Shown: positions 48,601 through 60,887 of the stretch, piece after piece | How positions within the stretch are numbered: position 1 is the first letter of the stretch | Layout of the letters: each line of letters begins with the position of its first letter | Assembly: GCA_025200525.1 (NCBI GenBank) | Contig: CM045762.1 | Coordinates: 23,285,374 to 23,349,373 of the forward strand | From: Camellia lanceoleosa | Taxonomy: Eukaryota; Streptophyta; Magnoliopsida; Ericales; Theaceae | Length of the DNA stretch: 64,000 nt | Reading direction: 5' to 3' | Made by a program: the position numbers and the translations under genes | The notes under the pieces: generated by a model | Seen by the model: only the letters and a program-made list of their open reading frames with translations | The model's database searches: none | What the model was told of the DNA's origin: nothing

Positions 48601-48754
48601 TACACCTTTTTCGTTTTTGATTTGTCTAGAGAAGATTATACCTATGGTATTATTCTTATAGCATTATGATAGGGTTATGGTTGTTTATATACTTTCGTAT
48701 AATTGGATATTGAAGAATTGAGTAGAATGATACAGTGCAATGTAATGTTCACAG
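45662..48754. other. Intergenic, no gene seen
   Basis: About 3.1 kb of AT-rich sequence with poly-A/T runs and no recognisable protein, transposon terminus or RNA gene. A 22-bp direct repeat (AGCAGAAGACATAAATTCC) occurs near 47400-47450. Confidence 0.5.
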
Positions 48755-51175
48755 GAGATAACGCTTCTCTCCATGGAAAGGATCAGTTGTGGACTCAGTG
48801 ATTGGAGTTTTCCTTACTCAAAATGTCTCAGACCATCTTTCTAGGTCAATTGGAGTTTCTAACTTAACAAAAAAATTAACACCAGTCATAATAGAAAACC
48901 TCTTCACTCTAGTGATTGGAGTTTTCCTCTCCAGATATTTCTGGAAATAGTCTAGAGATATACCATAAATCAACAACAGACACAGTGGTGAATCAGCTCA
49001 CAGAAGCAGTGGCAGGTTTCATGGGAGACAGAAGAGAAACGGATGATGTACTTTCTTCTTAGAATTCTGTCGGTTCCTCTCAAAACTCCGTGGATTCATC
49101 AATGGCTCAAACCACTGAAAGAATAAGATCATTTTTGCATGACAACTCAGAAGCAAATCCAGGAACCAGTTCAAATCCCAACAGTCTTGTTGGCTCTTCT
49201 TTTGTGGAGTTATTACAGAGGGCAGAAACCTTGTGTGGAATTTACAATCACAAGACTGGAAATGCATCATCTTATGAAGAAAATGGGTCCACCTACAAGG
49301 ATGGTTCAGAATGCGACACACAAAAACAAAACAAGGATAACTTGGATAATAAAACCTCCTCAAGGCAGATCATCACTTCCAATAATTATTGTTTACAAAT
49401 GACCACTGACTTGGGACTGGAAGTTGAATCCTTTATAATGTTGGGAGAAGGAAGCCTATCTTCTGATATTTCCAAGAAAAATGAAGAAAACTGCACAAGT
49501 GAACAAAGTGAAGTAACGGCAGAATCTGTAAGCCGGACTATGGTTCAAAAGGTCATGGCTACGAGTTTCCAAGAAACACCAAAATCTCCCAGTGAAAACA
49601 ATCATGCATGCAGCAGCATTCATGGAAAGGTGAATAGGATCTTCCAGTCTCAATACAGACCAGTTGGGAATCCCAAGGATAACATTGAATCACAGACTCA
49701 AGAGCAAAATCCCAGAATGCAGCATGTTCTTGAGGCTCCAAACCTTTCAATAGAGACCTTGAATGTCACACAGAGCACCACCGTAACTAATAACTCAAAA
49801 AACACTGAACATAAGGCAGTTGAGTCAAGTTTGAAAGACCATGGATATCTTCCTAGCAAGGCAATTAATTATGATACTTCCAAAGTGAAGAGGGTTAGGA
49901 ATGGAAAGCAGAAACAGAACACAGTTGACTGGGATAGCTTAAGATCGCAGGCACAAGCCAAAGGTAAAAGAGAAAGAACAGCCAACACAATGGACTCGTT
50001 GGACTGGGAAGCAGTACGGTGTGCAGATGTTAACGAGATTGCTGACACCATCGAGCAAGGGGAATGAACAACATGCTAGCAGAGAGAATTAAGGTAAATA
50101 TATTCTATAACAAACCATCTCATATTCCATTGTTTAAACTGCAGATGGTTTGCCTATGTTATGACACTCAATGTATAGAAAAGCCATTTAACTGATGATA
50201 GTTGAGAAAATGCAGGATTTCCTGAACCGGCTGGTTAGAGAACACGGAAGCATAGATCTTGAATGGTTGAGGGATGTTCCACCTGACGAAGTAAAGTAAG
50301 CCCACAGAAAATTTTCAGATCATTTCTATATGTTACAGAACAATTTCCGTATGATAAAAAGAACAATGAAACAAGTACTTACAGAAATCTTTTGCTTGTA
50401 GAGAATATCTGTTGAGTGTAAGAGGGTTGGGCTTGAAAAGCGTGGAGTGTGTGCGGCTTTTGACTCTTCACCATCTTGCTTTCCCAGTAAGTCATAAGTT
50501 AAAAGTACACGACATATCAAAATAAGATGGATGAATCTTAAACATTTTACTTGTAAATCTTCAATAAGGTTGACACAAACGTTGGACGTATAGCTGTCAG
50601 ACTAGGATGTGTACCCCTTCAGCCGCTACCTGAGTCACTACAGTTGCATCTTCTAGAACTGTGAGTATTAAGGGCCAATTGATTTACATCAGTACAATTG
50701 GTCATTCACAATAGCAAAGCTAATGTTGTTGTTCCTACATAGGTACCCAGTGTTGGAATCAATTCAGAGATATCTCTGGCCACGACTCTGCAAGCTTGAC
50801 CAAAGAACATTGTAAATAGATATTTCTGCTGGCATCTATACCCAAACTGATTTATGCATACTGTTTATATATATATGAATTGGCAAGAACATAAAATTAT
50901 TTATTATTTATTGTTAAATTATGCAATGGCATTTACTCATTCATAATGCTATTTGTCACAGATATGAATTACATTACCAGATGATTACTTTTGGAAAGGT
51001 AAGTAGTATTTTCTAGAAATATGTGGTGATTTCCCCCTAACTGATGAATATTTACAAACAAGGTTGGCACGCATTCATTATAAATTTTGCAGGTGTTTTG
51101 TACCAAAAGCAAACCAAATTGTAATGCATGTCCAATGAGAGGAGAATGCCGGCATTTTGCAAGTGCATTTGCAAG
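48755..51175 (+). pseudogene. DEMETER/ROS1-type 5-methylcytosine DNA glycosylase, 3'-central fragment
   Basis: Exons are 48755-48844 (SPWKGSVVDSVIGVFLTQNV), about 48980-50093, 50216-50295, 50402-50486, 50569-50660, 50743-50811, 50962-50998 and 51093-51175. They cover the glycosylase core: VKEYLLSVRGLGLKSVECVR with the catalytic Lys, AFPVDTNVGRIAVRLG with the catalytic Asp, and the 4Fe-4S cysteines CTKSKPNCNACPMRGEC. In intact proteins this domain excises 5-methylcytosine. The copy is dead. Base loss before SPWKG removes frame, TAG interrupts VLSS/NSV near 49060, and a 1-bp deletion follows DTIEQ at about 50060. The large N-terminal part and the C-terminal RRM-like domain are missing on both sides. 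The 325-codon ORF at 49090-50067 is the linker region of this fragment, not a separate gene. Confidence 0.88.
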
Positions 51176-52237
51176 GTTTGTACATCATCTGTAACGGATC
51201 TCTACACCTAAATCACCACACATGCCAATATCTGAATGAGACTTCTGTGTGTTGATTTTTTTCTTTTTTCTTTTTTCTGAATGCCAATATCACCTACATT
51301 CTACAAATTTTGAATTCTTTTCAAATGATCCATCACAAAGAGATGATATGTGGAAAATCATGACCAGCTGAATGATAATCATAAGGAACATAACTATTGC
51401 AGATGAAAATCAATGGTAGAAATAAGATTTGACAAATGCACAATTTTTAAAATTTTAATTTTTTTTTTTTAATATGCCAAAGGTTAGTTATGTACTCAAT
51501 CTTTCCCCTTCCAAATCCATATTAATGTGTACTAATTGGGCTTTGTTTTTTAAACAAGAGAAACTGACCGCAATATGTCTAACTATTTTATTTATTATTT
51601 ATTTTGTTTTGTTTTTTTTAATAGATTTGAACACATTTTAGACATTTGGGAAAGATGTGTCTATCTTTTAGACACATGTAAAAAGTATTAAATAAATTAA
51701 CTTGGAATTAATGATTTTTTATTTTTTTTTTAAAAAAACTTAAATTTCTACATATTTTTCTCCAATAGATTTTAAAATTTGTTGTTTTTAAATTAAATAT
51801 TTATTTGTATATTATGTAATAATTATTTATATTTATATATCATATAATCAATATATAAAATTATATATTTCACATGTGTTCTCTTGTAGTGTGCTATATT
51901 TAAAAAAACAATTCATTTCGTGTTTTTGTGTCATGTGTCCATTTTCATATCAGTTACTAAGGACACCTCATGAAGAAGACAATAACATCCTCATAGTCTT
52001 GATAGAGCTGGAAATCAATTTTTTATTTGTTATTTATTTTTTATTTTTAAATTTTGTATTCTAATTTAGCATAAGTTATATTTATTGAAAGAGTTTGGAT
52101 ATTATTTTATTTTACTTTTATGTAAAGATAGTTTTTTTAATCAACTGTTATGTTAGTATTTAGAAAATAAAGTGTATGGTATATATTTAAAGTATCACAT
52201 TAATATATACCACACACTTCATTTTATGGACATTTTT
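51176..52237. other. AT-rich stretch, no gene seen
   Basis: Strongly AT-rich with many T runs; the next glycosylase exons expected here are not found. Confidence 0.5.
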
Positions 52238-54627
52238 TGTCACGCCCCCAACCCGCCCCTAGTAGGATGGTGCCGTGATGGCCAGTAATCCGTGATTACC
52301 GAAGGCCAGCTTATCAAAATCCACACACAAGAAGGTACACATAGGGGCTTACAAAATGCGGAAGCAATAAATCAAATACAAATGGTCCATGAGAGCTGTG
52401 CGTAAATCAAATGAAAAGACATATACAATATAGTCTTACAACCAGTCCATAAATAACAAAATACAATTCACATCTTGATCAAAAGGCTTCTAAGCCGACA
52501 TGTACAAAATACAGGGGATACAAGCCAAGAAGCATGATTTTCAAGATTTGCCGACGAAAATACAAAATGCCGAGGTAGAAACAGCATGGCCAACAAGAAT
52601 GCAAAATAAGCCGACGTAAATCAAACACCCAAAACAAGCTGGTAAACACATCTAGGTGTCGCCGCCGTCCTGCTCATCACCTACATATATATATAGAGGG
52701 TGAGTATGGAAACTCAGTGAATGACACTAATAATAAAGGTTTTGCATGAATATAGCCGAAGTCTGTACAAGACAAGTATACCAAAACCATACAAATACCA
52801 ACCGAGGTCCTTTCAAAGCAAAACACAATAAACCTTCATCAAGTCAATGGATGAACCGTATTCATCTTTCAAATCTTACAAGTTTCAAGGGAGGCTCATG
52901 ACATCGGCAAACAAGGACAAAAGCTTTCCAACAATCAGTACGTGTAGTAGCCCATTAGTGGCAAGAACCAAGATTTGTACGATCCGTAATCGATTTAGAC
53001 AAAATGGTGCTGCGAAAGTTTAGGGTCCTCCAGCCCAAGGGACCTGTGTTACTTAGGCCCGTAGCCCTTTTAACACAATAACTTTTCCAAGAAAGGACCG
53101 TATCCTTTATATACAAGAGACTGTGTCACTTAGGCCCGTAGCCCTTTTTGACAATTGGTGCTGCGAAAGTTTATAGTCCTCCAGCCAAGGGACTTTTCAA
53201 GATAACATCAAAACAAAACTTATACTTGATACATCGAATTAGGCTAATCATTCATGCTTAACAAATACTTTCATCAAAACAAAGCAAGACGAGATTTATC
53301 AAAACAGTTTAACATAGCTTTATTAAAAGCACCACTCACCTGGTTCTTCAGGTGTAGGCTCAAGCAAGGATCAAAGTCCTACAATCACATGACAAATCAC
53401 ATTCTCAAAACAAGCTTTACATGCGCACAATGATCTCGGCACTCTTACCGAATCCAAATCAATAACAAAGCAAAACATGCTAGGAGTCAAAAACGTTACT
53501 TCCCATTTCGGGGAAACGCACTGGGTACCGTCCAGGTCTAGCCGAGGCCCCACACCTCCTCGCCGAGGTGTGGACCCGATGGCCACAATCAAAACAAAGT
53601 CAGGAAACTTGGGTTTCCCTTCAAAGAACAGGAGGAACAAGATCATCAAGATCATGCATGCTGAAATCTTAACTTATTTATACGAAATCTGAGGTTTTCA
53701 TGCTAAGAGTTCAAAAACGTGGACCTGGGTACCCAACCAAGAAGAGCATGCAAGAACAAACACAATAACATGACTCTAGCCATAAACTTCTAGATCAAAG
53801 TACCACTTTCATCAAGAACACATGAATACTAACTTTCTCTTTCAAAACCAACTCCAAATCCATGCATGGCATGCAAAACAAACCCAATCATGCAATGCAG
53901 CTTGACAATCAATAAGAATAACCGAAGCAAATCAAGATTCTCACCTCAGATCACAAATCTAACGGTTCGATCGACTAAGACCAAGCTCGAAAGTCACCTC
54001 TCTCTCTCTAAAAGCTCTTCCTTCTCCCTTGAGAGCTTCTCTCTCTAAAAACAAAGATTTGAGACCAAAATGATTTGTCTCTGAGGCCACCGGCTGTCTA
54101 AACACTCAGCTCGGACACGTGGCATCACCGGGTTGGTTCAGTTCAAAAAGGTGACTGATAGATTAGACAAGTCTCTGACAAAGCGTACACAACAAGCTTG
54201 GCGGCAAAACACGTCGGCGGGCAAGGACATCGGCTAGAGTCAAAACTTCGGCAATAGGTCAATAAAGACAACGGCTAGGGAGGACGGCACTTGACTAAGC
54301 TGTGCCACACCTTGGCCTGGGTGTGCCACATCTCGGCCTAGGCCATACCTGCCCAGGGACAAAGATCACTTAGCACAAAACATCTCGGCAAACATGCCGT
54401 GGTGAAGGTGGAGGTCGGCTAAGGTTCCAAAACTGTTCTGAATGCAAAGGTTCAAAGGCGAACTAAGCTAAGCCAACCTCGGCTACACACCAAGCAAGGT
54501 ACAAGATCAAGCAAGTAACTCAAGTCAAAACAAGGCAAAGCAAGATAACAAGATTTATAAACATAACAAGACAAGATCATGCATGAATGTATACAAGTAC
54601 GACTTAATCAAAGTGAGGGTTGTTACA
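52238..54627 (+). mobile_element. Solo LTR 3 (about 2.4 kb), same family as LTRs 1 and 2
   Basis: It begins TGTCACGCCCCCAACCCG and ends GGGTTGTTACA, with TTTTT on both sides (52233-52237 and 54628-54632) as a possible 5-bp duplication in a T-rich target. The first 90 bp resemble solo LTR 2 (GGATGGTG, CCAGTAATCC, GAAGGCCAG), and CACCTACATATATATA followed by CAGTGAATGACA (about 52680-52725) is shared with both others. Inside, a segment with GGTGCTGCGAAAGTTTA occurs twice (about 53004 and 53157). No coding region is present. Confidence 0.85.
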
Positions 54628-56188
54628 TTTTTTTTTTTTTTTTTGTATGAGAGTATTACATTCAAAATTAAAAATAATGTGAATGGATTACAAGGAAGAA
54701 AGAGTCTGGGTTGTGCCCCTTAGGTGGCTCCACCTCACTCCCTCTTCAACAATTTGAACAGTTTATATTATAAAATTTGTTGAGAAAATTATTTATATAA
54801 AAAATCAAATTGATCGAATATTGATAATCACTTTAACTCATGGATCTTTTTCTGTTATAAGGTGGGTGTGCAAAGTTTGGAGCTGAGTTGGGGTGTTCAA
54901 AATTTGTAAGTTAAATTATTCAAATTTATGATGACTACTATATATATAATTATTGATGTGTTGGATTGAATGCCCTCATCATCATGTGAATTTAGCAGGT
55001 ATTGACTAAAACAATTATATGAATAAACAGACTAGTTTATATATATATTAGGTTGGGTGTTTGGGGTTGCCTTGCTCAACTGACTTCTTTCTTTGTCTGG
55101 AAAGTCTATCCACACTCATAAAAGAACAAAGCTTGGGACTTCCACTAGGGAGACCTCCAGGACCTCAAGTGGACGGTGATTGGCCTATTTTTTTTATTTT
55201 TTTTTTCTCCAATGACCCAGTCTATCCACTGGGATAGTGGGGGTGGTGGTTGTTTAAATTGAAAAGTTAATAATTAGAAAGTAAAAAACAAAAAAACTAT
55301 TTTTTAGTTTCTAGATAATTATTTTTTAAATTTATTGAAGTTATTTTATCTCATAAGTTACCCGCAAAACCTACATCAAACTCTAACCCATGCTTCTTGT
55401 TTTTTTTTTAATTATAAAAAAATTATAAATAGCTCAATAAATTACACCAAACAAGATTTACATGTAAAAAATCTAAGGAAAAACCCAATCACAATTTGAG
55501 CACGTGGGCCTCACATTACGAATTTAAATTTTTTGCTTAATTTGGAACTTTGAAATCAACTTTCATTATTTTTAAAATTTTATTACCAACAATAAAATTG
55601 CGATAGGTTAATTTAAATTGCAATTTTTTTTACTAACAATAAGGTTTATAATTTTGGAATTCATATTATTTTTCTTTTATTTTTGCCAACCAAACATATC
55701 ATAACATAAAAGTTTTTCCACCTAAGCAAAACTGCTAATTCTACAACTCTATGATTAAAGCCCCATTGTCCATTTGGACTAAAATAGTGATATAGGATAA
55801 AATAGATTATTTTAATTAAATAAGATAAAATGTCATATCCAATTCATAATTATTTTATTTTTTCTCTCAGAAAAGTCAAAAAACTTATTCTAAATGAGAC
55901 TTTTTAGCTCCAAACTAAAAAAGTTAAAAAGTTAAAAAATTAACCCACAATCCAAACGAACCTTAAAAGACAATGTGAATGAACTAGACTAGTTACCCAC
56001 CCAAAAAAACTAGACTAGATAGGAGAAATAGTGTCTGCTTTAAAGAGTTGTACAGTTTGCTGACTGCTCTCCATCCCCGTGTCTAATTTTGTTCACACAT
56101 TTTTTTAGTATTAATACATACATTTTGACTGGTCGAGAAAAGTAAGACATGTGGATCAATTAGTATACTAAAAGATGATGTGACATAG
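54628..56188. other. Intergenic, no gene seen
   Basis: AT-rich non-coding DNA. A segment at about 55760-55965 with AACCCACAATCCAAACG at its right end resembles the termini of the MITE at 10285-10517, but its left end is unclear. Confidence 0.45.
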
Positions 56189-56197
56189 TTTTATTGG

Positions 56198-57795
56198 GGG
56201 CCATTTTCCTAAATAAGCCAAAATAGTAAGGGAATTCCCAAACTAAGCTTAGTTTTGAAAGAATTCCCAAAATAAATCATGGTTCTGTCCTTGAGTTCAA
56301 CACTTTTCAACAATCTCGCGTGAAGTGCAGGTAAGTTAAACTTCATGTTATGAAGCGAGTTTGATAGAACTTCAGCTTACAAAACGCGATTTTAGTTTTT
56401 TTTTTTTTTCTTCTGAACTCGCTATTTCAAACTACGATTTTTAAAAAAAAAAAAAAAAAAATTTCTTATGAACTCGTGGTTATGAACCACGAGTTCTTCA
56501 TTTCAACAAATTCATTGTCACACACTTCACTTCTCTCTGACAACACATCACTTACACACTCAAACACATCACTCACAATAATATATATATAAATTTTATT
56601 TCATAAAATTGAAACCAATATTAAATATGCATAATAATAATTTATAATAGTAAATAATAATTAACTATATAAAATAATTATTTTTTTATTTTAATTCTTA
56701 ATTTTTTTTATTTTACTGCTTAGAGATAAAATTTATTTTTATTTTATTTTAGGGTTTAGGGTTTAATTCTTAAAATTTATTTATTTTTATTTTAGGGTTT
56801 AGGATTTATAAAAAAATAAATTTTAAGAATTAAATTATAAATTCTAAACCCTAAATTCTAAACTCTAAAATAAAAATAAATAAATTTTAAGAATTAAACT
56901 CTAAATCCTAAAATAAAAAAATAAATAAATTTTATCCCTAAACACTAAGGTAGCGTTTGGTAACATTTACGTTTTTTGTTTATGTTTACAAAAATTTTAT
57001 AAACTCGTTTATGTTAATTTTTAGAAAACATAAATTACGTTTTAAATTTTTTTTAAACATTTTGTTCAAACCAAACACGTTTGTAATTTATGTTTTTCTA
57101 AAAATAAACAGAAACGAGTTTATAAAATTTTTGTAAACATAAACAAAAAACGTAAATGTTACCAAACGCTACCTTAGTGTTTAGGGATAAAATTTTTTTT
57201 TTTTTTAATTTTAGGATTTAGGGTTTAATTCTTAAAATTTATTTATTTTTATTTTAGAGTTTAGAATTTAGGGTTTAGAATTTATAATTTAATTCTTAAA
57301 ATTTATTTTTTTATAAATCCTAAACCCTAAAATAAAAATAAATAAATTTTAATAATTAAACCCTAAACCCTAAAATAAAATAAAAATAAATTTTATCTCT
57401 ACAAAGAAATAAAAAAATTAAGAATTAAAATAAAAAAATAATTATTTTATATAGTTAATTATTATTTACTATTATAAATTATTATTATGCATATTTAATA
57501 TTGGTTTCAATTTTATGAAATAAAATTTATATATATATTATTGTGAGTGATGTGTTTGAGTGTGTAAAGTGATGTGTTGTCAGAGAGAAGTGAAGTGTGT
57601 GACAATGAATTTGTTGGAATGAAGAACTCGTGGTTAACCACGAAAAGAATAAATGGTTTAACTTTAACTTCACGCGAGATTGTTGAAAAATTGAACTAGG
57701 CTGAACCGCGATTTAGCCTATTTTGGAAATTCTTTCAAAACTAGGCTTAGTTTGAGAATTCCCTAACTATTTTGGCTTATTTAGGGAAATGACCC
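56198..57795. mobile_element. Foldback Mutator-like element, 1.6 kb
   Basis: Flanked by the exact 9-bp duplication TTTTATTGG (56189-56197 and 57796-57804). Ends are GGGCCATTTTCCTAAATAAG and, inverted, GGGTCATTTCCCTAAATAAG, and the inverted similarity continues for several hundred bp on each side (for example CAACAATCTCGCGTGAAG). The whole element can fold into one long hairpin. The arms contain TTTAGGGTTTAGGG and the inverse AACCCTAAACCC. No transposase is present. A nearby duplicate of the target (about 57985-58010) shows the uninterrupted site. Confidence 0.88.
56949..57173. mobile_element. Palindromic element at the centre of the foldback element
   Basis: The ends GGTAGCGTTTGGTAACATTT are perfect inverted copies for about 62 bp and then drift. 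It is 225 bp long and sits exactly at the centre of the larger palindrome, so it may be a nested MITE. The flanks are palindromic too, which prevents a target-duplication test. Confidence 0.6.
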
Positions 57796-57804
57796 TTTTA
57801 TTGG

Positions 57805-58140
57805 CTTTGAATCCTTTTAATTTGTATAATAAATGGGGTTCATAGTTTTGAAATTGTAATGTTATAACATGTGTTGATACACTAATTAGTATAGTAATTG
57901 GTGTATATAGCACCATTGGTCATTATGAATAAAATTATATGCACTAATTAGTATATCAATTAGTGTACTAACGGATGATGTGGCATAATTTTATTGGTTT
58001 TGAGTCATTGTAATTTATATAATGGATGGGATTTATAGTTTTGAAGTTGCAATGCTATAACATGTGTTTAGTATACTAATTATTAGTATAATCATTGGTG
58101 TATGTAGCACCATTAACTCATTATACTTTTTAAATATAGG
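57805..58140 (+). repeat. Tandem duplication of about 200 bp around the Mutator-like target
   Basis: The segment containing AATTTGTATAATAAATGG, ATAACATGTGTT and AGCACCATT recurs from about 57975. The first copy is the one interrupted by the 56198-57795 element. Confidence 0.75.
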
Positions 58141-59021
58141 GTTCACAAATTTGGACCAATCATCTTTTGTGTATTATTCGTTTAAAAATATACAAACAAA
58201 TTCATTATAATCTAACCTACTAACTCTCTAACATCCTATTTTATAGCCAAAAAAAAAAAAAATTCATTTTCCTCCATCTATAATTAGTTTGTGTGTGATA
58301 CGCACTCTTTTCACTATGATTCAATGTTTATTACGATACATTGTGATTAAAGTTATTAACACTAATCACATCAAGAGTAATGTGTCAATAAATTATTAAA
58401 ATTACAACACAACATGATTAAGTCGTAACCTTAAACACATTATGCTGTAACTTCAAACACATTTGCAAAGTAATTGAGAGTGTGCATTGGAAATTTTGCC
58501 CTCTATATTATTCATTTGTTTGAGTTGCTGTATAGTCTGCAAGTAATTTTTCCAAGTCTTTTTAGAATTTCATGTTAATTATGTGTTACTTAATATTAGG
58601 GGTTAAATGATTTTATAATCTGATAAATAAGAAAAAGGTAGAAAAATCACAAAATACTATTAAACAAATATATGATTGGCATTTTCGGACTCATACGATA
58701 ATTTCTCCTGGTGTGCTAGTGTTTGTGGTTGTCCTCGTCATATAACTATTAAGGGAAATTACATCTTAATAAAAAAAAAATTACATAGAAGGGTCCAACT
58801 CAAGTTTAACTCCCACAGATTTTTGAATTGCACCCCGCCACCACACAAAGAATTGCACCTCCTATATTTTACTAATTTTTTATATCCTGAATTGTTATTT
58901 TCCACAAAAACTCAGTCCACTTTTGGTGCCCAATTAAAGGTGTAAGTTGGTTATCAAATTCAACTTGCCTTTGTTGAAAGGGACTATAATTGAATACATA
59001 ATAAATATTGTACTTCAGTTT

Positions 59022-59640
59022 CACTACAAGAAAATGAACCTACGGCAACTAAATTGGCAATTAAAAAAATTTTTAGTCGCTGAAAGTATAGGTTTTGGTG
59101 ACTAAAACAACATTAGTAGCCAAAAGTAAAACTTTTTGGCGACTAAAAAAATTTAGTAGCCAAAAGTATAGGTTTTGGCGACTAAAAATCAGTTCAGTTG
59201 CCAATTATCGACTTTTAGCTACTAAAATATTTAGTAGCCGAATGGAAAATAAAAAAATGATTTTTTTTCTCTTTGGCGACTAAACTTTGGTCGCCAAAAA
59301 TGCCCTTTCAATGACAAAAAAAATTTTAGTCGCCGACTTTTCGCTACTAAAATATTTAGTAGCCGAATGGAAAATAAAAAAATTATTTTTCCTCTTTTTA
59401 GTCGCCAAAAACTTACTTTTAGGGACAAAAAGAAATCTAGTCGCAGTATATTGATTTTTAGCTACTAAAATATTTAGTCGCCGAATGAAAAATAAAAAAA
59501 TTATTTTTTCTCTTTGGCGACTAAAGTTTTAGTCGCCAAAAACTTACTTTCAGGGACAAAAAATTATTTTAGTTGCCAAAATATTTTTTTTTTCTTTCAA
59601 TTTTTGGTAACCTATCTTCAGCGACTAAAATTTTGTCGGG
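59022..59640 (+). mobile_element. Second CACTA element, left terminal region
   Basis: CACTACAAGAAAA, the commonest plant CACTA terminus, starts at 59022. It is followed by many TTAGTCGCCAAAA and GGCGACTAAA words on both strands, the subterminal repeat pattern of CACTA elements, including three tandem units of about 115-125 bp (59207-59577). I find no matching right end in the window, so the element is either truncated or extends past base 64000. Confidence 0.75.
59207..59577 (+). repeat. CACTA subterminal tandem repeats, three units of about 115-125 bp
   Basis: Each unit has a GCTACTAAAATATTTAGT-type core, an AAAAATAAAAAAAT-type spacer and a GTCGCCAAAAA tail. Units begin about 59207, 59331 and 59444. 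Confidence 0.75.
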
Positions 59641-59757
59641 GATGTGTTCAAATTTTTCTGGGAAATATTTCATATTGGCGCCTAAATTTTTCCCCAAATC
59701 TATTACTTCTTCACACGGTTCTGTCTCTCTCTTGCTGTCCCTCTGTCTCTCGCTCAG

Positions 59758-60084
59758 CCGCTTGTCGAGGCTCAGATACCGTTCAAGATCCACATCGTGA
59801 AGGACCACGACATGAAGGAGAGGCTGTGCTTGGAAGTCGAGAGGCTAGGGTTGAGTGCAGTGATTATGGGGAGTCGAGGGTTTGGTGCGATCAAGAGAGG
59901 TAACAATGGAAGGCTCGGGAGTGTTAGCAATTACTGTGTTCGTCACTGTGTTTGTCCTGTGGTGGTTGTGAGGTATCCGGATGAGAAGGATGGTGGTAAT
60001 GCGCCTCAAGTGTCTGTGGCGTCTGCGGCGGAGGATGAGGACGATACGGAGTTCCATGATGCCTCGGATGATCGCAAAGGTTAG
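59758..60084 (+). pseudogene. Universal stress protein (USP) family, C-terminal exon
   Basis: The exon follows a pyrimidine-rich acceptor (CTCGCTCAG) and encodes PLVEAQIPFKIHIVKDHDM, LCLEVERLGLSAVIMGSRGF, GRLGSVSNYCVRHCVCPV and VVVRYPDEKDGG, then an acidic tail and TAG at 60084. GSRGFG and GSVSNY form the nucleotide-binding end of the USP (adenine nucleotide alpha-hydrolase-like) fold. The closest group is the plant USP clade with a KIHIVKDHDMKERL motif. The N-terminal exon is missing; upstream is CACTA subterminal sequence instead. The frame is open and little decayed. It is either a captured fragment or the surviving 3' exon of a gene broken by the transposon. Confidence 0.75.
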
Positions 60085-60739
60085 GGTTTTTCATCTCTGC
60101 TTAGGATGTTTTACATTCCAATTGAATCTGAATGCTACAATTGACAGCGTTGCTTTCAAGGTTATGTGATTATGGTGCTGTAAAAGTATGAGCAATAGGT
60201 GTTCGATGATATGCTTTAAACACTAGATTTAAACCAAAGCTCATTTGAATTGAAAATTTTCAAATTTCAGTCAAAACACCGAAAAATGAGAAGACAAACC
60301 AAAATTTTTCATGTAATTCTTTTTCTAATAAACATTTTATGTTAAACCAAGCATAGAATGTTTGGTTGAGTCTTCAAAAATTATGTTTTGAATTTTTTTA
60401 AAGTAAAAAACTAGTTGGACAAAAATAAACATGAATTTTAATTTTTTTTCACCAACTAGCTTTTTAGATTCTAAAAAGTCAATCAAACAAACCAACACGA
60501 AACACATATTTTAAAGCCAATAAGTAGACTTTACTACTATTTCATTAACGATTTAGATCGTCGTATGAAATTGAATCATGTTGACTCAAATTAGATATTT
60601 TAGAGATTAAATTAACAAAATTAATGCTCAGAGGACTAATGTTGCATCTTCATATATGCTCAAATTAGACTTAATGTTGCATCTTCTATATGCATTGCAA
60701 TATGGGAGTTGTGCTTAATGATTTTCATCCTACTTGCAG
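60085..60739. other. Non-coding downstream of USP exon
   Basis: AT-rich sequence with no recognised feature. Confidence 0.45.
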
Positions 60740-60887
60740 ACTGATACATCCCTGGCTATAGAGGCTATATTCATGAAAAGATGGGAATTTGATAGTATAG
60801 AACAAGCTACAAAATGCATATCTTCATGGTTTTCAGGAACACACCATGAACAGCTTCTCTTGAAAGGATATGTGGAATCTGCCATAG
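60740..60887 (+). pseudogene. Exon-like piece of an unrecognised gene
   Basis: CTTGCAG precedes a 148-bp open segment that ends at ATAG followed by GTATAC. It encodes TDTSLAIEAIFMKRWEFDSI, then EQATKCISSWFSGTHHEQ and LLLKGYVESAIG. Both splice borders are good and the composition is protein-like, but I do not recognise the family. No partner exon was found with confidence on either side. It may be part of the material carried or flanked by the second CACTA element. Confidence 0.4.

Noticed and set aside
49090..50067. 325-codon ORF as an independent gene
   Set aside because: It is the linker exon of the glycosylase fragment; an upstream in-frame part and downstream exons of the same protein flank it.
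54628..54760. Reverse LINE 3' end from the long T run followed by GTATGAGAG
   Set aside because: The T run is also the solo LTR target, and no LINE coding sequence or target duplication was found.
56745..57380. Interstitial telomere from TTTAGGG-like words
   Set aside because: Only about two consecutive repeats occur per arm, and they lie inside the transposon's inverted arms; no telomeric array is present.
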